DNA of 64,000 nt from Actomonas aquatica (lineage in GTDB: Bacteria > Verrucomicrobiota > Verrucomicrobiia > Opitutales > Opitutaceae). Each line of letters begins with the position of its first letter. Positions within the stretch are counted from its first letter, which is position 1. Position numbers and translations under genes: made by a program. The stretch is from assembly GCF_019679435.2 (NCBI RefSeq), contig NZ_CP139781.1, forward strand, positions 5,638,001 to 5,702,000. The letters are read 5' to 3'. Under the pieces are notes generated by a model. The model did no database searches. It was not told the origin of the DNA and was given only the letters and a program-made list of their open reading frames with translations. This document shows positions 23,559 through 33,472 of the stretch, one piece after another.

Positions 23559-25976
23559 CTATTCCGCGCGCAGCGCTTCGACCGGATTGATGCGGGCGGC
23601 TTTGCGCGCGGGCAGGTAGCAGGCGATCAAGGCGATCAGCAGCAGCGCGGCGGTTACACCGGCGATGACCCAGCCCGCGTCGAATTCCATGATTGGCACC
23701 ATGGCACTGAGCGCGAGTGAGAGACCGTAGGCGCCAAGCAGGCCGAGCACCATGCCGATGCCGGCGAGGCGCAACCCGGTGCGAAGGACCAGGCGCACGA
23801 TGGTGGAGACCTGCGCGCCGAGTGCCATGCGGATGCCGAACTCGCCGGTGCGTTGCGCGACGGTGCGCGCGATCACCCCATAGATGCCGAGCGAGGCCAG
23901 CGCGACGCCGAGCAGGGCGAAGGCGGTGAGCAGGGTGTTGATCAGTTTGAAGTCGGCACTGGCGCGCTCGATGAACGTGAGCGTCGGCATGAGGTTGGTG
24001 ATCGGCAGGTCGGGGTTGAGACCGCTGACGGTCTGGCGCAGCGGCTCGACCAGGGTCACGGGATCCACGCCGCCGGTGCGCAACGCGAGCCAACTGTAGT
24101 GCCACGGCTCCTGTGCCATCGGGTGGTAAACCTGATAGGGCGTGGCGGGGCCTTCGGGGAAAATGGATTCGGTGTTGGCGGCGACGCCGACGATTTCGAG
24201 CCACTCCACCTCCTCGGTGCCGGCACGGGCAATGCGGCGACCGAGGGCGCTCTCGTTGCCGAAGAAGGCGCGGGCCATGGCTTCGTTGATCACGACGACC
24301 TTGGGCGAGTCGGGCGTATCGGTGGTATTAAAAGAACGACCGCTGAGGAGCGTGGTGCCGACGGTTTCGAAATACTCACCGGAGACCCCGTTGACCAGGG
24401 CGCTCGGTTCCTGACCGCGTGGCGGTGTATCACGACCTTCGACGACAAAGGCGTTGGGACCGTTGAGGCCGAAGGGCGGCAGCGAGTAGGACAGACTGGC
24501 GGAGGTGACGCCGGGCAGGGCGCTCACGCGTTCGAGCAACTCACGTTGGAAGGGCACCATTTCCTCGGCCTCCGGATAGGTGGCGGCGGGCAGCAGGATG
24601 GTGCCGCTCAACATGTTGTCCGCGTCCCAACCGTAGCGGCGATCGAGCATGCTGTCGGTGCCGCGCAGGAACATGCCGGCGCCGGCGAGCAACACGAGGG
24701 CGAGGGCGAATTGGCCGACGATGAGGAGCTGGCGCAGGCGTTGGGAACCACGGCCGCCGGTGCTGCCGCGGGCACCACTTTTGAGGGTGCCGTTGATGTT
24801 GAGGCGCAGCGCAAAGAGCGCGGGCGCGAGGCCGAAGGCGAGGGCGGTGACGAGCGAGGCGAGCGCGGCGAACCCGAGCACGCGCCAATCGAGTGCCATG
24901 ACAAAGGTCGTGTCGCCGGCGTTGTGCACGAGGGACGCTATCCAATCGCCGGTCCAGCGTGCGACGAGCAGCGCGCCGGCGCCGCCGATGAGGGCGAGCA
25001 GGAGTGACTCGGCGATGAGCGGACGCAGCAGTTGGCGACGGGAGGCTCCGAGGGCGCCGCGCACGGCGAACTCGCGACCGCGGGCGATGGTGCGGGCGAG
25101 CAGCAGGTTGGCTAGGTTGGAGCAGGCGATGAGCAGGACGAAGCTGGAGAGACCCACGAGCATGGAGACGATGCCGCGGCCCGTGGCGTTGATAAAGGTA
25201 TCGGCCAGTGGCACGACGCGCCACGAGGCGCCTTCATTGGCGGCGGGGTGGTCGGCGGCTTGTTGCGCGCCGATACGGGTGATGACGGCGTCACTTTGGG
25301 CGGCGGCGATACCCGCGGCACGGCGACCGATGAGAGCGATCCACTGGCTGTTGCGATCGGTCTGTTCATCGGCGTTGAGGCCGAGCGGGCGGAAGAGCCG
25401 GGAACGACCGTAGAAACGGCGATCGTTGAAGGACGCGGGCAACACGCCGACAACCTCGTGGAGTTCGCCATCGACGCGCAGATTACGACCGATGATGGCT
25501 GGATCGCCGCCGAATTTGTCCTGCCAATAGCCGTGGGTGAGGATGAGCACGCGGTGGTTGCCGTGGGTTTCCTCCTCCGGACGGAAATCGCGGCCGAGGG
25601 CCGGTGCGACCCGGGCGAGGGAGAAGAAGTTGGTCGAGACGCGGGTGCCATTGACCATGTCGGCGGGCTGGCCGGGCTCGGACACGCTCATGCCCCATTG
25701 GGCGGCAGCAGCGAGTTCGCCGAAACCAGATCGGTCGGCGGGCAGGTCGAGGTAGTCGGCGGGGGAAAAGCCACCCTCGGGGTTCTGGTTCGTGGCGCGG
25801 TAGAGGCGCACCATTTGGTCGGGTTGCTCGAGTGGCACCGGCCGCAACAGCAGGGTGTTGAGCAGGCTGAACATGGCGGTGTTGGCCCCGATGCCGAGGG
25901 CGAGGGTGAGCACGGCGATGAGCGTGAAACTCGGCGAAGTGAAGAGAGCGCGAAGGGCGTGTTTGAGCGTGGACAT
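23559..25976 (-). CDS. ADOP-type ABC transporter permease (MacB/FtsX fold)
   Basis: The 805-residue membrane protein carries two MacB_PCD-FtsX units. The N-terminal helix ends ...GIGANTAMFSLLNTLLLRPVP, a periplasmic MacB-like domain follows, then three helices starting LVGLSSFVLLIACSNLANLLLARTIARGREFAVRGALGASRRQLLR. A second similar unit ends ACYLPARKAARINPVEALRAE. This is the acidobacterial duplicated orphan permease (ADOP) architecture. No ATPase gene is adjacent. ATG 25976 is chosen because it begins the conserved helix; an upstream in-frame start would add a proline-rich tail. Unlike the copy at 34191 it lacks the cytoplasmic prefix domain and a PadR partner. Confidence 0.88.
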   Translation of the reverse strand: MSTLKHALRALFTSPSFTLIAVLTLALGIGANTAMFSLLNTLLLRPVPLEQPDQMVRLYRATNQNPEGGFSPADYLDLPADRSGFGELAAAAQWGMSVSEPGQPADMVNGTRVSTNFFSLARVAPALGRDFRPEEETHGNHRVLILTHGYWQDKFGGDPAIIGRNLRVDGELHEVVGVLPASFNDRRFYGRSRLFRPLGLNADEQTDRNSQWIALIGRRAAGIAAAQSDAVITRIGAQQAADHPAANEGASWRVVPLADTFINATGRGIVSMLVGLSSFVLLIACSNLANLLLARTIARGREFAVRGALGASRRQLLRPLIAESLLLALIGGAGALLVARWTGDWIASLVHNAGDTTFVMALDWRVLGFAALASLVTALAFGLAPALFALRLNINGTLKSGARGSTGGRGSQRLRQLLIVGQFALALVLLAGAGMFLRGTDSMLDRRYGWDADNMLSGTILLPAATYPEAEEMVPFQRELLERVSALPGVTSASLSYSLPPFGLNGPNAFVVEGRDTPPRGQEPSALVNGVSGEYFETVGTTLLSGRSFNTTDTPDSPKVVVINEAMARAFFGNESALGRRIARAGTEEVEWLEIVGVAANTESIFPEGPATPYQVYHPMAQEPWHYSWLALRTGGVDPVTLVEPLRQTVSGLNPDLPITNLMPTLTFIERASADFKLINTLLTAFALLGVALASLGIYGVIARTVAQRTGEFGIRMALGAQVSTIVRLVLRTGLRLAGIGMVLGLLGAYGLSLALSAMVPIMEFDAGWVIAGVTAALLLIALIACYLPARKAARINPVEALRAE

Positions 25977-26274
25977 GGGCAGCGGGACGAAGGGCAAAGG
26001 CGAGGGGCGAGGGCGGGGGAAGTGGACCGCGGTTATGGCCAACACCCGGCAGGCCGGCGCCGGGTTTCAGCTTTTTTGCCGGCCGACCAAATAAGTAGCT
26101 GCGCTTGAGCCGAAGGCGAAAGCGTGGCCCGAGGGCGCCGCCCTGCGCCGGAGGCCGTTCTCCGACCCGCCTCTAAACAGTAAGCACGGCGGCGGAGGTT
26201 GAGTGGTTGCCACCGCGACGCAGATTCGCTTTTGAGCAGCCTGCGTTTTCGCAACCCCACTCAAACCCCACCCC
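25977..26274. other. Divergent intergenic region, ADOP permease and GPH symporter
   Basis: No gene is seen. One plus-strand hairpin stands out at 26044-26065 (ACCCGGC/GCCGGGT, 8-base loop), followed by a six-T run at 26072-26077. No TGAAATTTCA box is present. Confidence 0.5.
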
Positions 26275-27756
26275 ATGGCTGCTACCCCTTCTGCTGCTGC
26301 GGCGAATCCCGCGGCGGACCCCACTTCGGAAAAACTGTCGGTGTTGGAAAAGACCGGCTTCGGCGTCGGAGACCTCGCGTCGAATCTACTCTTCCAAACC
26401 TTCAACATGTTCCTGCTCTTCTTCTACACCGACGTGGTCGGTTTGGGAGCGGGCGCGATCTTCTGGATCTTCGCGGTGGCGAAGATTTGGGACATGGTGA
26501 ACGACCCGATGATGGGTGCCATCGCCGACCGCACGCGCACGCGCTGGGGCGCTTACCGACCCTACATTTTCCTGCTGGCGATTCCCTACGGCATCTCGGC
26601 CTACCTGCTCTTCACGGTGCCGGATCTGTCGGACACGGCGAAGATCTTCTACTGCGGGTTCACCTACATCCTCGCGACCATGATCTACACGGGCATCAAC
26701 ATCCCGTATTGCGCGCTCATGGGGGTCATGACGCCCAACATTCAGGAGCGCACGGCGGTGTCGCAGTATCGCTTCTTCCTGGCCTTCGCCGGGGGCTGGT
26801 TGATCAACACCTTCATGGTGCCGCTGGTGACGCTTTTCGGCGACAAACCCGACTCACCCACCTACAACGAAGAGATCGGTTACGATCCAGTGAGTGGATA
26901 CCCGACGGCGATGATTGTCTTCGGCGTGCTGGCCACCTTGCTGTTCTTCATGACCTTCTTCACCACCAAGGAGCGGGTGAAGCCGGTGGTGGCGCAGAAG
27001 TCGCGTTTTCGCGATGACTGGAACGACCTGATGGGCAATCGCCCGTGGTTCATCCTCTTCATTTCCGCCGTGCTCAACCTCGGCAACGTGGCGGTGCGCA
27101 ACGGCGCGATGATCTACTTCCTGAGCTACTGCATCGAGGGCGGAAGCACCCTGTTGTTCACGGTCAACTTCGGCTTCTTCGAACTCGAGGTCACCCGCAC
27201 GGTGTTGTTCATGTCGCTCGGTCAGCTGGCGACGATGCTCGGCGTCTTGCCCACCAAGTATCTCACCAAACGCTTCGATAAACGCACCCTCTACATCTGG
27301 TTCATGGTGCTGCAGGGCGCGTCCTACGCGGCGATCTATTTTGTGCCGGCCGACAACTTTTCGCTCACGATGGTTTTCCATCTGCTCGGCATGTTCTGCG
27401 CCGGACCGGGTCCGGTGATCGTCTTCGCGATGTATGCCGATGTGGCCGACTACTCGGAGTGGAAAAACAACCGCCGCGCCACCGGTCTCATCATCGCGAC
27501 CATTCTCTTCGCCATCAAAGGCGGCCTGTGGATCGGCGCGCAGTTCAACGCGCTGGTGCTGTGGCTGATCGGTTACACGAAGGAGACCGCCACCAATCCC
27601 GAGGTCGTGCACGGCCTCAAGCTGCTCTTCACCTGGGCGCCCGGTCTGCTGGCCGCCGGAGCCGGTATCCTGTTGCTCAAATACACCATCAGCGATGCAC
27701 AGCTGAAGCAGATCGAGACCGACCTGCAGGCGCGCAAAGCCGCAGCCGACGCCTGA
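26275..27756 (+). CDS. GPH-family glycoside:cation symporter (MFS fold)
   Basis: The 493-residue inner-membrane protein has about 12 hydrophobic helices. The GPH hallmark motif KIWDMVNDPMMGAIADRTRTRWGAYRPYIF follows helix 2 and contains the cation-site Asp residues known from MelB. A second signature is MYADVADYSEWKNNRRATGLI. It probably imports an oligosaccharide or glycoside with Na+ or H+. It is transcribed alone, and its neighbourhood (sulfatase, propeller protein, glycosidase-like gene) suggests uptake of released sugars. The start is ATG 26275 in a C-rich leader without a Shine-Dalgarno. Confidence 0.9.
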   Translation: MAATPSAAAANPAADPTSEKLSVLEKTGFGVGDLASNLLFQTFNMFLLFFYTDVVGLGAGAIFWIFAVAKIWDMVNDPMMGAIADRTRTRWGAYRPYIFLLAIPYGISAYLLFTVPDLSDTAKIFYCGFTYILATMIYTGINIPYCALMGVMTPNIQERTAVSQYRFFLAFAGGWLINTFMVPLVTLFGDKPDSPTYNEEIGYDPVSGYPTAMIVFGVLATLLFFMTFFTTKERVKPVVAQKSRFRDDWNDLMGNRPWFILFISAVLNLGNVAVRNGAMIYFLSYCIEGGSTLLFTVNFGFFELEVTRTVLFMSLGQLATMLGVLPTKYLTKRFDKRTLYIWFMVLQGASYAAIYFVPADNFSLTMVFHLLGMFCAGPGPVIVFAMYADVADYSEWKNNRRATGLIIATILFAIKGGLWIGAQFNALVLWLIGYTKETATNPEVVHGLKLLFTWAPGLLAAGAGILLLKYTISDAQLKQIETDLQARKAAADA

Positions 27757-27794
27757 CGTCGGGCGGGCGCGCCAGGCTCGCCGGGATCGCCGCC

Positions 27795-29744
27795 TCAGGA
27801 ATGACCGGCGGCCGCGAGCGCGGGTCGGGCGGCTGTCGGGCGGGAGGGGCCGGCGGGGGCGGCAAACGTCGTCGTCGCGGCGCCGTCCCGGGCTCGGTCG
27901 ACCAGGGCGAGCAGCTCGACGGTCTGGGTGTGGAGTTGCTGCGATTGCATGCTGAGTTCCTGGGCCGCGGCGGCCGACTCCTCGGCATTGGACGCGCTGG
28001 ATTGGGTGACATGATCCATCTGCACGGCGGCGTCGCGGATTTGTTGGATGCCGATGTCCTGTTGCTCGGAGGCTTCAAAAATCCGATCCACGTGCGTGGT
28101 GATTTCGAGGACCACTTGGCCGATCTCATCGAAGCCTTCGCGGCATTCGGTGGTGAGGGTGGTGCCCGCGTGCACCTTGGTTTTGGCGCCTTCGATGAGG
28201 GCGGTGGTATCCACGGCGGCTTGGGTGGCGCGCATCGCGAGGTTGCGCACCTCGTCGGCGACCACGGCAAAACCGGCTCCGGCTTCGCCAGCGCGGGCGG
28301 CTTCGACGGCGGCATTGAGGGCCAGCAAGTTGGTTTGGAAGGCGATCTCGTCGATGGACTTGATGATCTTCGACATGGCTTCGCTGGTGTCGGCGACCTC
28401 GCGCATGGTGGTGGCGAGGGTGGTCATTTTGCGACCGGCGGTTTCCACCACGGCGCTGGAGCGGCGAGCGAGATCGCGGGCTTCACGGGCACCATCGACG
28501 TTGCTCCGGGTTTGGGCGGAGAGTTCTTCGAGGGTGGCGGTGGTTTCCTCGAGGGAGGCGGCTTGTTCGCTGGAGCCCTCGGCGAGGGTTTCGCTGCCGG
28601 AGGCGACCTGACCGGCGGCGGTGGCGACCTCGTTGGAGGAGGCCTGGAGCCGATGGGCGATCCGGCGGAGCAAGCGGGTGATGTGGTGGCTGGTGAAGAC
28701 GAGCAGGATGACGATCACGGCGCCGACCGCGGCGCCGACGGCGACCAGCGTGAATCGCGTGGCGGTGGCTGCCTGCAGCATGGCGGTATCCGTGAGGATG
28801 AGACGTTGGCTGGCGGTGGAGAGGGCGTTGAGTTTCTCCCGCATGGCGGCGAGGGCCGGCAGGGTTTCGGCGTTGAACAGCGCCCGCGCGGCATCGAAGC
28901 CCGCGACTGCGCGGTTTTCGGCCGCGATGGCGCGATCGAGTTCTTCGCTGACGAGCGCGAGGGACGGCAGGGTGGTGGTCTCGTAAATCTCTAACGCTTG
29001 AGAGAGCGCGTTACCGCGCAGGGCGGACTCGATGCTGGCGGCGGACTGATGGAGTGCGCGGTGCGGGGCCTCGAGTTGGCGGAGCGCCCGATCGAGTTCG
29101 GGGAAAGACTGGCGCAGCGCGACAGTGGCCGGATCGGCCACGTAGTGACCGAGGGCGCAGCGGGTGGGGTCTTTCTCCAAGCGCGCGGCGACGTCGGCCG
29201 CAGCCACGGCATCGGCATCGGTGGCATCGCTGGAGGCGACGCGGACCGCGAAGGATTGGTTGAGTTGCTGGACCCATTGCAGATGAGCGACCTGCAGTTG
29301 TTTGAGCTGAAGCAACAGGCCGGGGTGGGGACGGCGGTAGTGCTCGGCGATGCCTTCGGCGGTGGCGTGGAGTTGATTGTGGACGGGTTCGATGTCGTCC
29401 AACAGCGGAGCCAGCCCGGGGGCCTGTTGCACGAGCTCCCCGCGGTCCGGGCCGTAGAACCACTGGCCGAATGCACACTTGTGTGGGTCGGTCTGCACCT
29501 TCACCGCGGTGGCGGCTTCGTTGGTAAAGACGTCGGCCAGTCGCTGCACCCACTCCAAGTGGTCGATCTCGCGATGAGCGACCAGGGATTGCACCTCGTT
29601 GCCAACGATGACCTCTTCGGCATCCGTCACGACGTGATCGAGCCCCCAGAAACTGACCCCGAGGATCGAGGCGAGAGAAACCACGGTTAAAACCGAACAG
29701 CGGGTGAGGAGCTGGGAAATGGTGAGTGATTTCAGCAAAGGCAT
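27795..29744 (-). CDS. Methyl-accepting chemotaxis protein with two extracytoplasmic CZB zinc-binding domains
   Basis: The 649-residue chemoreceptor has TM1 (about 15-35) and TM2 (about 327-347). Two helical repeats lie between them, each with a full CZB zinc ligand pattern. The first has H62 (HLEW), C90 (KCAFGQW), H122 and H126. The second has H154 (HLQW), C196 (RCALGHY), H228 and H232. After TM2 comes an MCP signalling domain with the kinase-binding tip [23 protein letters not shown]. No HAMP domain or C-terminal CheR pentapeptide is evident. CZB domains are usually cytoplasmic and C-terminal and sense HOCl or zinc; here they face outward. ATG 29744 is chosen over an extended frame with no family similarity. 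Confidence 0.88.
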   Translation of the reverse strand: MPLLKSLTISQLLTRCSVLTVVSLASILGVSFWGLDHVVTDAEEVIVGNEVQSLVAHREIDHLEWVQRLADVFTNEAATAVKVQTDPHKCAFGQWFYGPDRGELVQQAPGLAPLLDDIEPVHNQLHATAEGIAEHYRRPHPGLLLQLKQLQVAHLQWVQQLNQSFAVRVASSDATDADAVAAADVAARLEKDPTRCALGHYVADPATVALRQSFPELDRALRQLEAPHRALHQSAASIESALRGNALSQALEIYETTTLPSLALVSEELDRAIAAENRAVAGFDAARALFNAETLPALAAMREKLNALSTASQRLILTDTAMLQAATATRFTLVAVGAAVGAVIVILLVFTSHHITRLLRRIAHRLQASSNEVATAAGQVASGSETLAEGSSEQAASLEETTATLEELSAQTRSNVDGAREARDLARRSSAVVETAGRKMTTLATTMREVADTSEAMSKIIKSIDEIAFQTNLLALNAAVEAARAGEAGAGFAVVADEVRNLAMRATQAAVDTTALIEGAKTKVHAGTTLTTECREGFDEIGQVVLEITTHVDRIFEASEQQDIGIQQIRDAAVQMDHVTQSSASNAEESAAAAQELSMQSQQLHTQTVELLALVDRARDGAATTTFAAPAGPSRPTAARPALAAAGHS

Positions 29745-30246
29745 GGCGATAAGGAAGGGCCGGTGTGATCCCAAACGGGCGCGGGGGACCAAAACTTGAG
29801 CGAATGACGCGCGTCCGGGTCTTGAATTAGGACGCCTAACCATGGCCTTAAGGAACCAGCGGCGGGTGACGATGTGGCGGCGGGACACGCCATTTCCCAT
29901 GCGACGCTCTGGTGATGGGGGGGGGCGCAGTTACTGCTTGCAGCCGGAGTCGGGGGCAGCGGATGAGGATTGGCCGGCCGCCGAGAGCGAGCCGGTGCAC
30001 GGTGATCAAGGTGAAACGCGGCGCCGTGATGCGGCAGTCGCTTCGCTGCACAACGAACACCCCAGGAATCGGCACCTGGGGCTGGTATCAGCCGGTGATT
30101 TCTGGGCTGTGACCGGCGCTAAAAGGGGGAGGAAATCGGGAATCCACGTGTATTGAAATTTCATATACATCGAGGGCGGATCGGGAAATGATTCAGGGGA
30201 CGAATGAGAGGTTGATCCGACGGGAGTGACTTGTTGGACAAGGGGA
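29745..30246. other. 502-base divergent intergenic region
   Basis: I find no credible gene. Short open frames exist on both strands but have no family features. The right part contains the palindrome with TGAAATTTCA core at 30149-30169, about 78 bases before the glycosidase-like gene. Confidence 0.55.
30149..30169. promoter_or_regulatory. Operator-like inverted repeat with TGAAATTTCA core
   Basis: TGTAT and ATACA arms flank the perfect core TGAAATTTCA (30154-30163), with one extra base on the right side. It lies upstream of the six-hairpin glycosidase-like gene and shares its core with the sulfatase-locus palindrome. Confidence 0.55.
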
Positions 30247-32271
30247 ATGCCCACATTCATTGCAAAGGAGTCCGGCCTGGAGGTCGCGTTTGGCGGAGGG
30301 CATCTGGCCCTGGGTCTGAGTGCGAGTGCGACGGAGGGCGACTGGCGGCCCGTGACCTTGGAACCGGAGGAGGAGGTGACGTTTCGGATCGCGGCGCCGG
30401 GGCTGATGGGGCGCCTCAGCTGGAGCCAGCACTCGGCCGAGCGTTGGGATTACACCTGCACCTTTTCCAGCGAGCGTCCGGTGCGCCTGCGCCTGGGCTT
30501 CGACCTGCGTAAAGGCACCGGCGCGTTTCATCTCATCCCGGCCTGCCTCTTTGGTGACAACAACCACGATCTGGTGCGACGGAACGAGTTTCCCACCCTG
30601 CATGAGGTGGTGGACGGAGATCAGGCGGCGGCGCCGTTGTGGGAGTTTCGCGCCGATCGCGCGGCCTGTCCGGTATCCCTCCTTTGCACGGAGGCCGGTG
30701 TGGTGGGCCTGTCGATCGATCCCTACTCCGAGGATGCGACGGCGCCGGAGGGCTTTGTGCGCAACGGGCTGTTCAGTGCGTTGCCGCAACAGGGCGGGGT
30801 GAGCCTCGGCTACGGCAACGATCCGCTGACGTATGAGAATAAAACGTTGTTCAGCGCGCCCACCGCTCATCGGAGCCGACAGCTCCAAGCGACGGGGTCG
30901 CTGTATTTGCTGCCCAAGGCCGAGCGGTCGGCAGCCCATCGGATTGTGCGCGATCTGCACGGGAGGCTACGCGAACCGGCGACGCCGCGGCGCACGGCCG
31001 CCGCAGCGACGCGGGCGCTGGCGGAGCGATTCATCGATACGAACTGGAGCGAGGAGTTCGGCAACTACAGCAACCTGGCTTGTAGGGTTCCGGTGGATAC
31101 AGAGCTGAAGGCCTGGCGACCGGTTTCGGAGATCGGTTGGTCGGGTGGTGGCGTTTTCGCTTATCCTCTGATGGTGGCGGCGCAGCGCATGGGGGACCTG
31201 GTGTTTCCGAAAACCGGCGCACGGATCCTTGATGAGATCATCGCCGGGTGGGATGAAAAGGGTGGGCTGTTTGATGATGTGGCGGGGCCCAGCCTGGTGG
31301 GGGTGCCCGGTCAGGGGGGCAAGATTGTCGAGGGCGGCATCAACGGCTGGTGGTCGGGTTTCATGCCCCATACCCTGAACCGCCACACTGCCTACACCAA
31401 CGGACATGCGGCCTACTACCTTCTTAAGTGCGCGCGTTGGGCCAAGGAGCAGGGGGCGGAGCGAGCGGATTGGGTGGAAGCCGCGGGGCGGGTGCTCGAG
31501 ACGGTGATGACGCTGCAGCGGGACGATGGGGCCTTTGGTTATCTCTTCAGCGCCGAGCAGCGGGAGGTGGTTGACTGGGACGGCTTTGCCGGCTGTTGGT
31601 TCGCGGCGGCGCTGCCCTTGGCCTATGAGCTCACGGGGGAGACGCGCTATCTGGAATCTGCGCGGCGCGCACTGCGCTACTACGGACGCTTTGTGGCGGA
31701 GCTCAACTGCTACGGGTGTCCGATGGATACCTACAAGAGTGTGGATCAGGAAGGCATCCTGGGCTTTGTGCAGGCGGCGCGGAACTTACATGCCGCCACG
31801 GGCGAAGCGGAGTGGTTGGCCCAATTGCAAGCCGGAGCGGAATACGAGTTTCTCTGGCGTTATGCCTACCGGGCGCGGCCGGAGTATGCGCCGTTGAAGG
31901 ACTCGAAGTGGAACTCCTGTGGTGGCTCGGTGACCTCGGTGTCCAATCCGCACATCCACCCTATGGGTTTGGTGATCACCGAACCTTTGCTCTATCTGGC
32001 CGAACAGACGGGTGATCCCTACTATCGACAACGGGCCGAGGAGGGCGTGGCGTGGGCCCTGCACACGCTGGAGCTCTACCCGGAGGTTTCTGGCTACGGA
32101 GCCTATGGTCTGCTGACCGAGCGGTATTGCCCCAGCGATGGATTGGTCATCGAGCGCTTTGCCGACTCCGGGGCACCCTCGAGTCTGTGGTGGAGCTACA
32201 ACGCCTGGGCGGCGGCCAATGTGCTGGAGGGGCTGTTGGAGTATCAACGATGGGGCGAAGCGGTTGACTGA
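30247..32271 (+). CDS. Six-hairpin glycosidase-like protein
   Basis: The product is 674 residues from ATG 30247; an in-frame GTG at 30226 is an alternative. It has a beta-sandwich N-terminal third and an (alpha/alpha)6-barrel C-terminal part. Barrel repeats are visible in YTNGHAAYYLLKCARWAKEQG, LQRDDGAFGYLF, GFAGCWFAAALPLAYELTGETRYLESARRALRYYG and SSLWWSYNAWAAANVLEGLLEYQ. No signal peptide is evident, so it may act in the cytoplasm on imported oligosaccharide. The GH family cannot be named with confidence. The upstream palindrome suggests sugar-responsive control. Confidence 0.72.
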   Translation: MPTFIAKESGLEVAFGGGHLALGLSASATEGDWRPVTLEPEEEVTFRIAAPGLMGRLSWSQHSAERWDYTCTFSSERPVRLRLGFDLRKGTGAFHLIPACLFGDNNHDLVRRNEFPTLHEVVDGDQAAAPLWEFRADRAACPVSLLCTEAGVVGLSIDPYSEDATAPEGFVRNGLFSALPQQGGVSLGYGNDPLTYENKTLFSAPTAHRSRQLQATGSLYLLPKAERSAAHRIVRDLHGRLREPATPRRTAAAATRALAERFIDTNWSEEFGNYSNLACRVPVDTELKAWRPVSEIGWSGGGVFAYPLMVAAQRMGDLVFPKTGARILDEIIAGWDEKGGLFDDVAGPSLVGVPGQGGKIVEGGINGWWSGFMPHTLNRHTAYTNGHAAYYLLKCARWAKEQGAERADWVEAAGRVLETVMTLQRDDGAFGYLFSAEQREVVDWDGFAGCWFAAALPLAYELTGETRYLESARRALRYYGRFVAELNCYGCPMDTYKSVDQEGILGFVQAARNLHAATGEAEWLAQLQAGAEYEFLWRYAYRARPEYAPLKDSKWNSCGGSVTSVSNPHIHPMGLVITEPLLYLAEQTGDPYYRQRAEEGVAWALHTLELYPEVSGYGAYGLLTERYCPSDGLVIERFADSGAPSSLWWSYNAWAAANVLEGLLEYQRWGEAVD

Positions 32272-32339
32272 GGGAGCCGCGTCCGACGCCGGCGGGGAAG
32301 CTGAAGCGACTTCCCTTTGCCCTTGCGACCGGGCGGCGC

Positions 32340-32365
32340 GGGGCGCAGAAACGGCCCCCTTTTTC
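32340..32365 (+). terminator. Terminator-like hairpin immediately before the ParB-like gene
   Basis: GGGGC/GCCCC (5 bp, 9-base loop) is followed by CTTTTT, ending 3 bases before the ATG at 32369. It may end the glycosidase-like transcript, or act on the ParB-like leader if transcription starts upstream. Confidence 0.5.
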
Positions 32366-32368
32366 GCC

Positions 32369-33286
32369 ATGCCGATCGAAACCCAACGCCAGAACCTTGC
32401 CCTCAATCTCATCGACATCTACGGCGGCACGCAGACCCGCGTGGCCACCAATGACGATGCCATCGAGAGCTACGCCGAGGAGATGGGGCGCGGCGCGGAA
32501 TTTCCGCCCATCACGGTTTATTACGACGGCTCCCACTACTGGCTGGCCGACGGCTTCCACCGCTACCTCGCCACCAAGCGCAACGGCGGCACTCACATCG
32601 ATGCCGAGGTCCAGCCGGGCAGCCGCACCGATGCGCTCAAGCACGCGCTCGGCGCCAATGCTACCAACGGTCTCTACCGCACCAATGCCGACAAGCGCAA
32701 CGTGGCCGAGATCGCGCTGAAGGAGTGGCCCGACCTCTCCAACGCCTACCTCGCCGAGATCTGCCGCGTGTCCGACGAGTTTCTGCGCAAGGTCCGCAAG
32801 GAGCTCACCTCCAGCGGCCAGATCGCCAAGGCCGAGCGCGTCACTGGTCGCGACGGTAAGGAATACAACGTGGGCATCGATCGGCAGCCTCGCGGCAAAC
32901 GCGAAAAGTCCTCCAGCGAAGGCAAGGCCGGCGAACGCGACGAAGAGCTCGCCGACGGTCCCGCCCTCAAGAATGCGCCCTCCGGTGGCGGCGCGGGCGG
33001 TGGCCGCGGTTTCACCAAGGGCAAGGGCGATCCCGGCGCGACCGGCGGTTCAACCAATGAGCTCGAGATCGAAGCCCGCTCCATGATTCGCAAAGGCGAG
33101 ATGAACCCCTTTGAGCTGCCCAAGCTCATGAGCGCCACCGGTCACGACTACGCGGCCACGGTGATCAACCTGCTCGATACCATGAAGCCCGAGATCAAAG
33201 ACCGCAGCGACGGCCTCATGCGCATCCGCCGCTGGATCGATAAACACATCGGCGACGTCGCCGAGCCGTCGGTGCCCGAGGTTTAA
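32369..33286 (+). CDS. ParB-like nuclease-domain protein
   Basis: The 305-residue soluble protein has an N-terminal ParB/sulfiredoxin-like domain. FPPITVYYDGSHYWLADGFHRYLATKRNG includes the conserved GFHR box, and HALGANATNGLYRTNADKRNVAEIAL follows, the usual junction to a helix-turn-helix. The HTH-like segment is LSNAYLAEICRVSDEFLRKVRKEL. A glycine- and charge-rich linker (about 165-230) separates a small C-terminal helical domain (MNPFELPKLM, IRRWIDKHIGD). No parA lies nearby, so chromosome partitioning is not implied. A DNA-binding regulatory role is plausible but unproven. ATG 32369 starts the conserved part. Confidence 0.72.
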   Translation: MPIETQRQNLALNLIDIYGGTQTRVATNDDAIESYAEEMGRGAEFPPITVYYDGSHYWLADGFHRYLATKRNGGTHIDAEVQPGSRTDALKHALGANATNGLYRTNADKRNVAEIALKEWPDLSNAYLAEICRVSDEFLRKVRKELTSSGQIAKAERVTGRDGKEYNVGIDRQPRGKREKSSSEGKAGERDEELADGPALKNAPSGGGAGGGRGFTKGKGDPGATGGSTNELEIEARSMIRKGEMNPFELPKLMSATGHDYAATVINLLDTMKPEIKDRSDGLMRIRRWIDKHIGDVAEPSVPEV

Positions 33287-33472
33287 ACCGCCGCGCCCAA
33301 GCGGGCAGGGAACGCAGAAGGGTGGGAAAACTGCCGCGTCAATGGGGCGCCGCGAGGCCGCGCATTATCATTTCAGCGGGAGCAGGACTGAGCCGAAAAA
33401 CAGTTGCAGATGCCCGGAAATTGCTGGAATTAGGCAGGGCTAATACTGTTAACCACTCATTACTCTGCGCCC

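Noticed and set aside
26044..26077. Plus-strand hairpin with T-run between divergent genes
   Set aside because: No gene or convincing promoter lies upstream on that strand, so a terminator role has no clear transcript to serve; kept only as a note.
27459..28994. 511-codon plus-strand open frame across the symporter end and the chemoreceptor
   Set aside because: It overlaps two well-supported genes and its translation is Gly-rich without any motif.
29848..30112. Short frames on both strands in the 500-base gap before the glycosidase-like gene
   Set aside because: They overlap each other, have no start context, motif or coding bias.
32369..33286. ParB-like gene as evidence of a plasmid or prophage
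   Set aside because: No parA, replication, integrase or structural genes lie nearby, and base composition matches the surrounding chromosome.
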